Assembly (NCBI GenBank): GCA_029747585.1
Contig: JAPEVF010000062.1
Span: 62,284 to 126,283, forward strand
DNA: 64,000 nucleotides
Reading direction: 5' to 3'
Origin: Pleurotus djamor
Lineage: Eukaryota > Basidiomycota > Agaricomycetes > Agaricales > Pleurotaceae
Below are positions 31,971-43,966 of the stretch, piece by piece (the first letter of the stretch is position 1; each line of letters starts with the position of its first letter). The notes under the pieces are model-generated. The model ran no database searches. It was not told where the DNA came from and saw only the letters and a program-made list of their open reading frames with translations. Both the position numbers and the translations under genes were made by a program.

Positions 31971-34900
31971 ATGACATCCCCTGTACCGTTAAGGACCTTC
32001 TCAATCGGTCTACATGAAGACCTGGAAAATGTACCTCGTGCAGCACGCCGGGTCATCTGTAACGCTGAGGTTCTGAAATCTGCAAAGCTCAGTGCAGGTG
32101 ATGTTATCGCCATCATGAATGCTGACACCCCCGCACCTGGGAAGGTACAGCCTTTCTTCTCGCTATCCGAATTACATCGTCCCCAGGGACAAACTTACCG
32201 ATACTTCTGGCAGGCTTTTAGCGTGGGGGTCTTGTGGCCCTCCATGGAACTGTCACAAGACAGTGCGTAGAATTGCACGAATCAACACATGCTTTTTGTT
32301 TTGCTCAGTTGACTCATTTTAGCCATATTGGTATCTTCTTCCGTCCTACTCACGACTGATTTGCAGCCCGGTCGCCAGGCCCGTATATATCCTTTGGCAG
32401 GCCCGCATCCCGCGCCTGGTGTCCCATCGCTTCGACAGCTTCAAGAAGCGCATATCATAAAAATCAAGGAGGCTTCTCCGGAAGGAAAAAAGGCCTCAGG
32501 CTCCACCTCGAAACCACCAGAGGACAATCATCGGGACTGGCTTACCCTTCTTGTAAGGGAACTGCTAGGTTTGTGGCCATCATTACAGATTAATCTAAGC
32601 GCCTGACCTCGAGCCCAGTGGATCTGAAATATGTGACCTCGAAACAGGTCTTGGAAGTCAGATATGAAGGTCAGCTGCGCCGCTTCCATATCTCCTTCAT
32701 ATCACAGCAAGTTACGTCCGCCGAAACATCCTCGCTCGAAAGCACTTTCTCCACATTGTCTGTCTCTACGGAGACTCCACGTTTATACTCGGTTTCATGG
32801 GACACACAAGTGATCATTCTTGGGAACGGTCCATTAGAACCTGTCAATCCAGCGCACCTTGTGAGTAACTATTCTCACCCCGTTTCAAGTGCGCCCAACT
32901 CACATTACTCACGATTCTAGCCAGAAATCGAAACACTACCACATAGCTCCACCGCCGAAGCTTACNCATCAGTTGGAGGGCTAAATAAACAAATAACCCA
33001 AGTTCGTGATCTGCTCGAAATTCCTCTCACCCGCCCGGACCTTTTCCGCTATTTCAGTCAGTTGAATATTNTCTTATCTTGAACGATGTAGCCAGATCTT
33101 CTCGCCCACATTGCTCACGTATTTCATTTGCCCTAGGCCTCAAGCCTCCCCGCGGAATTCTCCTTCATGGTCCACCNGGAACCGGAAAAACTCACCTCGC
33201 TCGCGCTATCGCCTCGTCTACTAACTCATCTGTCATCGTTATCAATGGACCCGAGCTCTCATCTGCCTACCATGGTGAGACCGAAGCGAAATTACGTGAC
33301 GTTTTCAAGGAGGCCAAGGAAAAGAGTCCTTGTATCGTAATNNTGGATGAAGTCGACGCTCTTGCCCCCAGAAGAGAAGAAGGTTCTGGTGGAGAGGTTG
33401 AGAAACGGGTGGTTGCNACTTTATTGACTATCCTTGATGGTGTTGAGGATGACGGCAAGGAAGACAAGGGCAGAGTTGTCGTCATTGGAACGACAAATAG
33501 ACCTAACGCCATTGACCCTGCCNTGCGCNGACCTGGCAGGTTCGACAGAGAAATAGAGATCGGTGAGAAAAAATCNTATCCTTTATCACAGACCTTCCNT
33601 TCCTTATCGCTTGTCNTCTTCTCCTCCAATTGACGCGACATCATTTGATAGGTATCCCTGATGCCGAGGCTAGACTCGCTATCCTCAACGTCCTCCTCCA
33701 AAAGACCCCGCATTCCATTAGCTTGGATGACCTNCGCAGTGTTGCTTCNAAGGCTCANGGATATGTTGGTGCTGATCTCAGTGCGGTAGTCCGAGAGGCC
33801 GGCACTATCGCTATCAAGCGTTGGCTCGCCTCGTCGTCTTCATCAGCCTCTCCTACGACCTCCAATCCCACACTATCTTTACGTGACCTTCACGAGGCGA
33901 TGCCCACCGTTCGACCGTCGGCTATGCGATCCATTTTCGTCGACACACCNCCAGTGCGGTACGAAGACATTGGAGGCCAAGCCGTAGTCATCCAAAAATT
34001 NCGAGAAACTGTTGAGTGGCCTTTNATTCATCCNGAGGCNTTCCAACGNCTGGGNGTGAANCCTCCGAAGGGNATACTNCTCTANGGTCCCCCTGGATGC
34101 AGCAAAACNGTTCTTGCTCGAGCTTGTGCCTGCGAAAGCGGTGTGAATTTTTTAGCTGTCAAGGGACCGGAAGTANGTTCTCTCTATCGCCATTTGTTTG
34201 CGCNGTTTGATTTTTGTTGACTCACGACGATAATTGGTTTTNTCCAGTTGCTCAATAAGTTTGTGGGAGAATCGGAACGCGCTGTGAGAGAGATCTTTCG
34301 AAAAGCCCGGGCAGCTTCGCCNTCTATCATATTTTTTGTGCGCTCTNANCAAGTTTTCCTGTNGATCACACTGCTAACGCTAGTCNNGNTCAGGATGAAA
34401 TTGACGCNCTAGCCACTTCACGAAGCGCAGATTCTGATGCAGCATCTTCNCATGATGGNGTTCTNACCAGCTTNCTCAACGAAATGGANGGAGTCCAAGA
34501 GTTGTTGGGTGTAACCATCATCGCTGCTACAAATCGGCCTGAGGCCATNGTATGTNCTTTCGTATCTCCTCCNNNAAACCACCCTTCTCANAGTNNGCNC
34601 TCAGGATTCGGCACTCATGCGGCCAGGTCGTCTGGATCGAATNCTCTTTGTCGGACCGCCGGACGAAAAAGGACGAGAGGAGATCCTGCGCATCCACACC
34701 AAGAAAATGGCTATTGACCCCACCACGAACTTCACTGAGCTCGCCACCCTAGTTCGTNGCATTCAAACTTTTNCACACCTCCTCTTAACTCTATCTTACA
34801 GACGTCTGGTTGCTCTGGAGCCGAGATGGCTTCGCTGTGTCAGGAAGCGGCTTTGTTGACAATGAAGAACGATATCAATGCCCCTTTCGTGAGTTTCCCC

Positions 34901-35059
34901 ATCCCTCATGATGCCACAGATGTCATCGTGACAATCTTCCTATAGGTACAATATGACGCTCTGAAGACAGTCGCTCAGTCGATGAAGCGCCAGATTACAC
35001 CAACTGTTTTAGCAGCCTTTCAGGACTGGACTCGTAAGAGCGGCTTGAAGCAGGTCTAG
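31971..35059 (+). CDS. AFG2: AAA ATPase of the AFG2/Drg1 (SPATA5) family
   Basis: Yeast Afg2/Drg1 strips Rlp24 from cytoplasmic pre-60S ribosomes. The N-domain starts MTSPVPLRTFSIGLHED and includes VLKSAKLSAGDVIAIMNADT. The D1 domain has GGLNKQITQVRDLLEIPLTR, Walker A GP.GTGKTHLARA (about 33170), Walker B ending DEVDALAPRR, and GTTNRPNAIDPA with PGRFDREIEIG. D2 has YEDIGGQAVVIQK, Walker A GPPGCSK (the Cys-Ser form is typical of this family and not of Cdc48), DEIDALATSRS, ATNRPEAI and LMRPGRLDR. The end is KTVAQSMKRQITPTVLAAFQ and a TAG at 35057. Several introns. Many N bases after 32,960 and some doubtful splice sites near 34,200-34,600 prevent an exact model, but the family is clear. Confidence 0.9.
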
Positions 35060-35350
35060 AGAATCTATTGCGTGAAAAACAGGTTATGTAGGTGAATTGT
35101 GGGTTCAACAGTAAGTCATACGCGCATACGCAGTCATTGGTGGACAGGCTACGTCTTGAAGCCAACGACAACCACTGTCCGTTGGTATCCCGGCGCCTGT
35201 AGAGCGCTTATCAGGACCGTTCACGGGTGAATTGAGATGTCAATAACATTNTGNANTNTTNGATTCATGCATCNAANGGGAGAACTTCAAAGTCCCNGCG
35301 GCGAATGGAGTCATNGATGGAGGTAACGTCAAAGAAAGGNTAGGCTAATG

Positions 35351-37377
35351 TTAGGCGATGATAGGAACCGCGACGATGTGCGAACTCATGGCACCAGGGA
35401 GTCTGATAACCTCAGTAATCTTCCATCCAGCCGAAGCAGCTAAGTCGACCATGGAGGCCAAAGTCCTCTCTTCNCCATTCATCGCCACGAGGAGCTGGGG
35501 AAAACGGATATTGTTAGTAAAACCTTGCTGAACGATCATCCAATGAGCGCGACTTACGTTTACGTCTGCAAGGTAAAGCGTAGCTCCAGCCCTCCCAAAA
35601 TTAGGCAGTAGGGGAAGAGGAGCCTGAGGTGACTCTGAACCAGGAATTTCCTGAGAAAGCTTCTTAATCTCTTCATCAGGCAAGCAGACGTATGGGATGA
35701 TCTATCAGAAAGNAAGTTGGCGCTGTCAGTCTCGGAGACCGCAAAGTGACTTAATGACTCGTACCCGTTCGATGATGACAAGCTTCGTTTCTGGCTNAGC
35801 GGCTGAGCGAAGGTGNGACAGGATTTCAACCGCCTTAGTCTTTCCCCAGTCATGGACAATGGCGCGAGCCCAGTACACATCGGCATTTAAGACGGGCTGG
35901 GGAGTNAAGAAATCATGGGCTANAAGNATCTGAGTCATTCACGGTCACGCTGAGTGTAACACCTCGACNNACTTTGCAACTGGACNGTGCCATCGCTCAG
36001 TGCTTCGGGNAAATTCTCTTCCCAAAACTATGTGAAATATTTCAAGAACAGANGCNTTGTANCTNGATGAAGGCGACGCACCACTTTGGCTTGTTCGATC
36101 ACAGCTGCGCGATCTTGAACAACACACTTCAAGTGTTTGTGTTCTTTGGCAATGCTGAGGGTATTATGACCTAAACCACCACCAACGTCGACGATGGTCG
36201 NGCCAGGAGGAAGGTCACCCCATTTGAATCCTGAATAAAAGATNAGTAAAGAGATTCGAAAGAGTTCAGANAAGNATAGTTACCGCCTAAGATGGCATTA
36301 GGAGGTTCCACTTTGCCCATTGTCGCCATAGCGATCGTGCATTTCTTNAAATCNGCTTCNTTTCCAGGTTCCTCAAACCAATCCCAGACTGGTTTAGGAT
36401 AATTCAATGCAAGCTGCGACGATANCGTGNGGTCAACNTNNNNTNCAACCGCGCAAGTACTNAGAACAGCGNACCGGAATTGCCGCATCTTCAGGTAGTT
36501 CTGATGGTCCACGTTTGGGATCAGTCAGCACCTCCGTGAGGTAGGCNGCGCCTTTGCAAGGTATGTTGGTTCTTGAATATNGACATGAGTCNAATAGGCG
36601 GAGAGCACTGTCAATANGATCACCCACATGTGCTCNAATCCAGCAGCTAGGCCAGGAGTATTGGTATGNTTGTTGAAAGGACTANNNTANNCCAAACGAT
36701 GATTAGTTTGAATANGACAAGAAGGNGGAATATGAAACGGACTCGGCCTTGATCTCTTCNACGGACTTTCCGGTGTCCAACAGNGAAGAAATCCGATTGT
36801 TACAGAAGACATTGGGAGTAACTTCACGGAATAGGTGATATGTGCAGAGAAGTCGGAGGATGCGGGCTGGAAACAGGGATTTAGAGGAAGTTTTAAAGGA
36901 AAGTCAAGATTAACACGTATAGCGGACGAACCGAGTTTATTCTGGGGGATTCCGTTGGCTTCGGAGATATGTTTGACGTGTAGACCGTTAGGGTGATTCC
37001 TGAGGATTTCGACCGTGTTGGCTACTACAACCGCACGAAGAGCGCTTGTGACCTGAGGCTGTTGGACAATGTAGAGTAGTAAGTAGATGCAACGATAACA
37101 AGTCGAGCCATGCACTTGCACTAAGAGCAATCTCAAATAAGGCGGAAGTTGGAGAGCCAATGGTNGCCATCAACTGGGCACAGGCGGCGACGATGAACTG
37201 ATTCGCANGGATCAAATCAGGAGACTTCACCAGTGCTTCAGCAGGTGACTTTGGATTGAACGGAGCGTCAAGAGAAGGGTAGGCAAGACCAGCCTTCTCA
37301 AAGACTCCATCAATTTGAGTCACAGACTGAGATATGAGATCTACGAGCTGGCGCAGGACGGAGGCTTGGGAAGTCAT
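35351..37377 (-). CDS. SAM-dependent O-methyltransferase (plant COMT/fungal OMT type)
   Basis: Transfers methyl from SAM to a hydroxyl of a small aromatic molecule. The likely start is at 37377 (MTSQASVLRQLVDLISQSVT), with PSLDAPFNPKSPAEAL as in fungal OMTs. The N-terminal winged-helix dimerisation part includes HPNGLHVKHISEANGI. The catalytic domain has the SAM motif IVDVGGGLGHNTLSIAKEH (about 36180), VVQDRAAVIEQAK, FFTPQPVLNADVY and ARAIVHDWGKTKAVEIL, in which His is the general base. It ends LASMVDLAASAGWKITEVIR and AMSSHIVAVPIIA. At least eight exons. Many Ns at 35,450-36,730 blur several borders. There is no polyketide synthase or other pathway gene next to it, so the substrate is unknown. 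Confidence 0.85.
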
Positions 37378-37962
37378 CAAAACTGAATGTTGAAGGCTTG
37401 ACTGTTCGACGTAGATGCTAGTTGAACACATCTTATACGAAGAATGAGTGCGACGAGCGGCTAGAAATCGTAAGCATATTTGGTCATGCAACGCAGGGTA
37501 AATATAGAATGGGACAGGTCCTCTCGAACCAAGGAGGGAAATGGGTGGACGGAGTATGGCCTTGGCAAGGGTCTCGCTTGGATTGGTTTATCAGATATGA
37601 TCGGAAAGCGGATCGAGACCCTCGGCATCCAACACGTCAGCTCTAGGCGGGCCTTCTGACGGAGTAAATTCAGCACGAGTCGACGCAGAACGAGCAGCTT
37701 GCGCTCGCGATCGGCATCCTCGCCTGTTTCGCACAGTGGTCGGTAAAGAGTTGGCTCGAGGTTGTTATGCGAAGGTCTGAGAAGGGATGGTCACAGAGCC
37801 CATCGTTCAAGTTTAAATTAAGCGTACATATTATCAGTGAGTAGGCAAGATATTTGAATACTGGACGAACTGTCTGCATCCATATCCAGAGCACGTTTTC
37901 GCAGTGGCGATAGAACCAGCAGAGCACGGAGCCAGTCACCGCGCATCGCCTGCAAGCGTCGA
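37378..37962. other. Intergenic, no gene seen
   Basis: Between the O-methyltransferase start and the 3' end of the PPR-like gene. Open stretches on either strand show no family pattern. Confidence 0.4.
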
Positions 37963-39872
37963 TTACGGGGTAGCTGGGGGAGACGAAACAGCAGTAGGGG
38001 TATTCGCAGGTAGAGCCTGAATCCTCTCCAGCTCCTTGTCCCCGATAACCTCCTTCAAGATATTTTCAATCTCTGTACCGTTCGTATGCCAGGCCATGTT
38101 GGGGCCAACACCAGTTGCAAACCGTCTGAGAGCGGGGACCTTTCCGGAGATCGCACGTTTCATCGCGTACAGTACGTCTTGACCAGGAACGAGAGGGGGG
38201 GTCACGTATTCGCGTCATATGACGGTAGACGTCTCTGGCAAGGAAGGCATTCCGGCGGGTATGGAGAGCGTATTGGAAGAGCTCTATATATTGGGTGGCC
38301 TCGAGGGGAGGGAGCATGGGCGGTAAGTGCGAAAGAACGATGGGGGCAGGAGGGAGTACATCTAAGCTCGAGTCCGATTGAGGCGAAGGATTGCGTTTTT
38401 CGTGTATATTCAAACACTGCGGACTGGATGCCGGGGTGGTTGGTTCTTCCGGCTCTGGTCTAACCCGAATGGAGGGGAGAGGATGTGGGGGGGTCCCGTG
38501 GTCGAGAAGGTAGACTGGTCATCAACCCTTCAAGGATCTTGTCTGCCTCAATCTGGATATTTGGCACCTTGCGAGGCTGCCGCTCCTCGGATTTGCCCCC
38601 TTTGAGTCGTTTCGTAGTCCAAACGATGTGTTCTCTCAAATTCCAGTGGGCGGGAAGATCAGATACGGCTCGTATGATACGCCCGACACTCGAGAAAGGG
38701 TACAGCCTCCGTTCGAGGAGACTGAGAAGGACCATGAATGGTTGGAGGATGGACATAATTGTTGCCTTCGACGGAGGAGTTGGATTGGTGCGGAAGGCAT
38801 CGTTCAACGGAATTATGCACTTGGCGAGTAGCGCGGGAGTTGGCTCAAGATAAGAGACTGAGAGCTGTTGGTAAAGCTGGTATAGCTCCGACTGGACCAC
38901 CTGTGAGTGGGTAGCGAGACGGTCTCCGGAGATAATCCAGTACGTATTGGGATCCGAGGACTGGGGTGGCACGGAAGCAAAAAACGAATGCAACGCGTTC
39001 CATACCCTCCAGTCCTTCAACAACGACTCCACCACCAATGTCGCTTCAAGGTAAGACTTGTGTGTTACAAGTGTGTTGATGAGTCGGATATACATCCACA
39101 TTTCCCGCTTGACGCCATGTTTACGAGCGATCATGAGAAGGATGAGAGCATGACGACAGTATTTGTTGTGTATTTTATCTGGGTCAAGCTCAAGGACGGT
39201 TTCGTTGGGGGCAGACCAAGAGTCGTTGTCCGTCTGGGGTGCTTTGGTGATTTTTCGTGCTTGATTCAGAAGGCCACGCATCACTGCTGAGAAGGTGGCG
39301 TGTTTGACATTCGTGCCGTCCTCGATCAACGAACGTATTTGCTTCGCCGCTCTGGTGGGTTTCTGTGACCGAACCAATCCATGGATTAAAGCGTGCCCAG
39401 GAAGTCGTGAAGGGATGATACGAGTGCCCGCATCGTCTGGTGAAAGGTAGATGGAGTCAATTGGTCGATGCGCCAGTCGTAGCGTCCTCACTCGACTTTC
39501 AGCTTTGGCCGACTCCCTCATCCGAAGACACCTCCGAACCTCTCGTGTGGCGTCTCTCGACAGCTTTAGTGTCGCTTGCCTAGCCAAAAGAGCATCAGAT
39601 TGACGCAGCTTCGTGGATTTGTCCCGCTCCAGCATCCCTTTCAGATATGGCATTGCTGCTGGGCGAATTTTGCCGCCGCTAGCGACCGACATAGAAGGTA
39701 GACAACATCTCATATGTCGTGTTTTGGGGTTTCCTAAGTCCCCAAGTTGCGATCCTAGCCTTATTTCAGTATTCAGCGCATGAGATGAACAAAAAGCAAA
39801 CTGACTGGACGGTGGGTAACGATGGGCAAGAAATGGCGGGGAGCTTCTAGCCTCAACTGAACTCGAGGCCAC
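37963..39872 (-). CDS. PPR-like, probably mitochondrial protein (two homopolymer frame breaks)
   Basis: One long exon of about 636 codons if two C7 runs (G7 on the plus strand, 38487..38493 and 38195..38201) are each read as C6; as written, both shift the frame by one base. The Arg/Ser-rich, acid-poor start (MASSSVEARSSPPFLAHRYP) suits a mitochondrial targeting peptide. The middle has helical-pair repeats like PPR units (GHALIHGLVRSQKPTRAAKQ, TFSAVMRGLLNQARKI, MYIRLINTLVTHKSYLEAT). PPR proteins bind organelle RNA. The C-terminal third is Pro-rich, then helical (EIENILKEVIGDKELERIQA). I do not recognise a named orthologue. It is divergent from RCE1, 171 nt apart. Confidence 0.6.
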
Positions 39873-39974
39873 CCCTTTCTGTCACGTGATAGCCCCTACA
39901 ATGTTCGTCCATCGCGTCCGCCATGGCGTTCAACCCTGTTGTTCATGCACAAAGTTTCTTTGTTCTCCAGGACC

Positions 39975-39982
39975 ATATAAAA
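39975..39982 (+). promoter_or_regulatory. TATA box of RCE1
   Basis: ATATAAAA lies 61 nt before the ATG at 40044, at a usual distance for fungi. Confidence 0.45.
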
Positions 39983-40043
39983 CACGAAATCCAAGGATAA
40001 CCTTCATTCTCATCTTTACCTTCTACTACTCCGCTCCTTCGTC

Positions 40044-41231
40044 ATGACCTTGGTTTTCCGATTGCCACCTTTGTCGACCACAGAAGCTCTTTTGCTCACC
40101 GTTACATTCGGACTCACATATGTTGGCTCTCTATATATCTCCAAGCACGCTAGGCTTTCTTTCGCATCGAATGCGAGGCCCCCTCGTAGAGCTGGCGAGG
40201 AACGGAGGAAGCAGGATAACGAACGCTGGAGAGACGATCCAGACGTCATTCGCGCTAGATTGGTGGCCGTTACGATCGCAAGCCTGTGTAACTGTGCTCT
40301 AGTCTTTGCTGCACTTTACCGTCATATTGGCGCGTCGAATGAAGTGAGTTTTCGCCTTTGTGTTCTGTGGATCGGTTTGACGGTGCAAACAGAATGTCTT
40401 ACCCGCGTTCCACGCCACTCTCGTTCGACTTGGATTCTCATTACCTTCCTTGAACCTGGACAATGTATTTCCACACCTAATCGCTCCTCTTCTTTTCCTT
40501 GGACCCCTCTACGCCGTGTTTCTGGATTTCACCCAGCCGTATTACCGCACCTCCACGTTCAAAGACCTCTTGTTCTCGTGGCAAGGCCTACGAAATTATG
40601 TTGTGGCCCCGATCACGGAGGAGCTTGTTTTTAGGGCATGCGTATTGACCGCGCTTCATCTTGCTGGTGCTACAACTTCCCGAATGATCATGCTCGCCCC
40701 GTTGTCCTTTGGTGTTGGTGAGTCACTTTTCCATGCGATCGGCTTCACTTGCTAAGGTACCATTAGCTCATTTGCATCACGCGTGGGATACGTACAATCG
40801 CTATGGACGGACGCGTGAAGCCGCCAACCGCGCAATCATCATGACAGGTAAAGTCTTCGGTACCTATATTTAGCATCTCCACCGCTAACCACCCCACCAA
40901 GTATTTCAACTCTCATACACGACGTNGTTCGGCTCTTTCGCATCTTACCTCTTCCTGCGTACTGGGTCTATCTTCCCCCCTATATCTGCTCACATCTTCT
41001 GCAACATAATGGGTATCCCACAAATATCCTACGAAGTCCAGAAATATCCAAAACACAAACGCCGTAAGCGCACATCCCTTCCTTATTTTGTCTCGACACT
41101 CACACCCCACTGCCCTAGTGATCTACCTTGCCCACATCACGGGTATTCTTGGATTTGCACTGAAACTGGAACCGTGGACACGCCTTCCCAGCAGCCTGTA
41201 CTGGAAAGTAGGCGGTGTAGAGCTGTATTGA
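40044..41231 (+). CDS. RCE1: CAAX prenyl protease 2 (RCE1)
   Basis: Integral ER protease (CPBP/ABI family) that removes the last three residues of prenylated Ras- and Rho-type proteins. Exons include 40044..40343, 40393..40717 and one from about 40769, with short introns. The catalytic glutamates are in APITEELVFRACVL, the second motif gives AHLHHAWDTYNRYGRT and the third ISAHIFCNIMGIPQ with His and Asn. Membrane helices include LLTVTFGLTYVGSLYI near the start, LVAVTIASLCNCALVFAALY and AHITGILGFALKL near the end. The stop is at 41229..41231. Length is about 300 residues, normal for fungal RCE1. The start is the first Met after a TATA box. One N at 40926. Confidence 0.92.
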
Positions 41232-41593
41232 GTATTCTTGTCTAGGGGGATTTATGCGGGCATCAGATCTCAGGGCGCGGTGCGTTGACATCGGTGGGTC
41301 CAGTGTCATCTCAGACCTTGTATATGTAGTGAGTGAGTCGCGATATAGAACATAGCCTCGCTGATCTCGTATGTTGTTTTGTCATCCTTTGATGGACCGA
41401 TTCGTCGACTTGAGCCTTTGACCTCCCATGGTTGTCACGTAAACCTTTGTTCTTTTGGCGCTCTGAATGACGCCGAATCAAAGAAGAGCCCACCGCCTCT
41501 GACTGAAGCGCTGAAGGTTCTCAACTATAAAGGCTCATGCTTTTCAAGGTAAGAACCCCAGTCTTTTACAGGTTTTCCACCAAGAATTGCACG
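41232..41593. promoter_or_regulatory. Intergenic with a TATA box for the small gene
   Basis: TATAAA at 41526..41531 lies 63 nt before the ATG at 41594. Nothing else seen. Confidence 0.4.
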
Positions 41594-42024
41594 ATGACAC
41601 ACTCAACCGAAGAAAACCACAACGACAAGGCTCCAGGTTATCACTATCACGGCGACTACTTCGCCCAGTCGCAACTCGGCGGTAATGCTGGAGGCAAGAA
41701 TAACACAAACACCATCTACAATGGCAACGAGGGTAAGCTTCCATCTTCTGCCATGATCAACCCTACTCATGGTCTGTACCGATAGATGATCTCCTCGTGG
41801 TGGTGAAGAGGCTTGAAGCGCAGCTCCAAGCGAACGCATTCAAAGGCCATGACATTTGGGGTGCTATCGGCCAAGTTTCGGAGACGAAAGAAAAGTGCAG
41901 TGATCTGCTCAAGCGTTGCACGTATATCGAAGCGCAATTAAAAGCCAAAGGTTTGCTCCTTTCACCCATGAAATGTTCATTCTCATTGAAACGCACGCTC
42001 GCAGTTGGCATCTCTCACAAGTAA
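41594..42024 (+). CDS. Small protein of unknown function, Asn/Gly/His-rich start and helical end
   Basis: Start MTHSTEENHNDKAPGYHYHG, then FAQSQLGGNAGGKNNTNTIY; a GTAAGC intron begins at about 41732 and ends at a TAG near 41787. The second exon is helical and charged (LLVVVKRLEAQLQANAFKG, then SETKEKCSDLLKRCTYIEAQ), so a coiled coil is likely. A 52-nt stretch from about 41951 can be read as a last intron (GTTTGC..GCAG) or as coding; the stop at 42022 is the same in both readings. About 105-125 residues. No known family. A TATA box and good splice sites support a real gene. No signal peptide. Confidence 0.6.
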
Positions 42025-42523
42025 TACAAGTTCTTTATTCGATCTTCCTCTTCCTCTAAGTCAGAGTTTGCTCAGAGTCGTCGTTTAGCTTCCCGTTCAT
42101 TGTGTATTCCACCAGTTATTGCAGTGTATTCTACAAGTTTCTGTAACCAATACAATAGTACCTCAGTGCTTCATCGTCTCCAGTCTGGGAACCTACCAAA
42201 GCTCGGTCAATGTACATGGCTTGCTTGCTTCCACATTCTCAGGGGGTCGAAGGGCTTTCAGGAGTTTAGGAGCTACGGTGATGGTATCATCCGGATGATC
42301 GTCAGATGTTGGGGGAAGAAGCGAATACTTTGGTAGCATGTACTGTAGAAGTACTATATAGTATCTATGGATAAGATAAAGGTGGGAGCGTGATGTAATC
42401 TGAGTAAATACAAGTAAATGTCTTGTACATTAAAAGCGTCAGAAGAGATCAGCCCTACTAATCTCTTCGGCAGTGAAGATCCTAAGACTGGATTACAGAG
42501 GCGCGGCCTACTTGTGGCAAGTC
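42025..42523. other. Intergenic, no gene seen
   Basis: AT-rich around 42340-42420. Between convergent genes. No repeat or gene found. Confidence 0.45.
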
Positions 42524-43966
42524 TTACTTTAGGTGATAGATTCGCAGGTCACCGTCTTGTACCCGTTTCGAATGAGGTATGGCCCTTTCCAAGCTGTCCA
42601 AATCATGGTCGTGTAGGGGCTGCCTTGTGACGCCTCCAACGGATATGTCCTCAAGGTTATCGGAGGGTAGCCACGTCTTGAGCCAGCGTTTAGCGGCTGG
42701 GATGGACTTCTGCTTTGGGCTGAGTGCGAAAGGAGGGAGGACAATATGTTTGACATCTTGATACCGTCGAATTCGAGGGACTGTTGCGAGAAAGTCAAAG
42801 ATTTCATGAGAAGAGACTTCCAGCGTTTCTAGACTCTTAAGATGATTCAAAGGAAGGTTGGAATCGGGGAGGCGGATCGCGTTGAAAGTTAGAGTGTGCT
42901 CGTCGTTTTTCGAAGAGAAAGCGGCGTTGCAGCGGCGAGGCAAGCCGCTGAATGACGCTTTGTAAAGAGCGGCTTGAGTGGTCTGGAGAAAATGTTGTTG
43001 GATGTCATTGATTCTAGTCAAAATGTTGGGCGTATCAGGCAGGCCAACTGTGAGGTCATGTAGATTGGGGGTCTCGACGTGGTTGAACATACACAGTATG
43101 CTCAATGATTGACGGGTGAGGTCGCTGAGATTGATCGAACGCAAGTTAGGAAAATGAACGGTTGGAGCGTGCTCTGGGCTAGTCACGAAGTGTCCGTTAA
43201 GACAAATGGACAAGGACTCGAGTGCCGCAAGGGGCTTGATGAACTCCAAGATAACCTTCAACGAAATGGGAATAGGCACACTAGTGGAGGAATGGATGCC
43301 CCAGCCTCGGGAGAGAGTAAGACTGCGGACACCGAGAATCCAGGTGGGGTTCTGTGGGATCGAGCCTTGTGCCAAGCCAAATGATTGGAGGTGCGGCGCA
43401 TCACCGCCCAGAAAGTTGTTGGGGATGGAAAGGTTATGACCATGCAGGGACAGGGCCGAAAGACGAGGTGTAGGTGTGTGAAGTCGAGAAATGAAGTCAT
43501 TGGTGCCGTTAGAAATGCTCAGTCCGCTTATACGCTCAGGAGAGTTGAGGAGCGTATCTAGGAAGGGTTCTATAGGCTTGTCGCATCGGATTTCCATGAT
43601 GAGAGGTACATTTCCAGAATGGCTGACGAAGTGTTCGAGCCATGCACCATGAACACCCTGCAAGTTGTTCCACAGAAAGGGGTCACTGAACGCCGCTAAT
43701 CGCCACTGTCGGCAGACATGGGTCACAGGTATCCGAAACTCGATGGCACGAGTTTCCAGCTTCTTGTAACCGTAGCGTTCTCTCGCCAAGATGCGAAAAA
43801 TCATTGCCAGAATTTCTCGAGGGATCTTCCTGGTGGAACAGTAGGCATGGTTCCGTTCTTCGCAGAGAAGGCGCATTGTAGTGAAGGCGGCGTTAATTTT
43901 TACCGCGAACTCCTTCTCAGTCAATAAAACCGCCGGCGACGCCATAATAGCAGATTCTGTCGACAT
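42524..43966 (-). CDS. F-box-like protein, family member B
   Basis: Likely start MSTESAIMASPAVLLTEKEF at 43966; the frame is open to 44053. Family N-terminus INAAFTTMRLLCEERNHAYC, F-box-like KIPREILAMIFRILARE, VTHVCRQWRLAAFSDPFLWN, then leucine-rich segments (TPRLSALSLHGHNL, LRSINLSDLTRQSLSILC). The C-terminal signature is PKQKSIPAAKRWLKTWLPSD, and the tail (VGGVTRQPLHDHDLDSLERA, then YHLK) is nearly the same as in member C next door. The two are therefore a recent tandem pair. Single exon, about 480 residues, intact. An upstream family element lies at 44148. Probably a substrate adaptor of an SCF ligase. Confidence 0.85.
   Translation of the reverse strand: MSTESAIMASPAVLLTEKEFAVKINAAFTTMRLLCEERNHAYCSTRKIPREILAMIFRILARERYGYKKLETRAIEFRIPVTHVCRQWRLAAFSDPFLWNNLQGVHGAWLEHFVSHSGNVPLIMEIRCDKPIEPFLDTLLNSPERISGLSISNGTNDFISRLHTPTPRLSALSLHGHNLSIPNNFLGGDAPHLQSFGLAQGSIPQNPTWILGVRSLTLSRGWGIHSSTSVPIPISLKVILEFIKPLAALESLSICLNGHFVTSPEHAPTVHFPNLRSINLSDLTRQSLSILCMFNHVETPNLHDLTVGLPDTPNILTRINDIQQHFLQTTQAALYKASFSGLPRRCNAAFSSKNDEHTLTFNAIRLPDSNLPLNHLKSLETLEVSSHEIFDFLATVPRIRRYQDVKHIVLPPFALSPKQKSIPAAKRWLKTWLPSDNLEDISVGGVTRQPLHDHDLDSLERAIPHSKRVQDGDLRIYHLK

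Noticed and set aside
35351..37377. Secondary-metabolite gene cluster around the O-methyltransferase
   Set aside because: Neighbours are AFG2, a PPR-like gene and RCE1, with no core synthase, transporter or pathway regulator.
38415..38460. Intron in the PPR-like gene to explain the frame change
   Set aside because: Candidate GT..AG pairs there do not restore phase, while removing one C from the C7 run gives a continuous Pro-rich frame.
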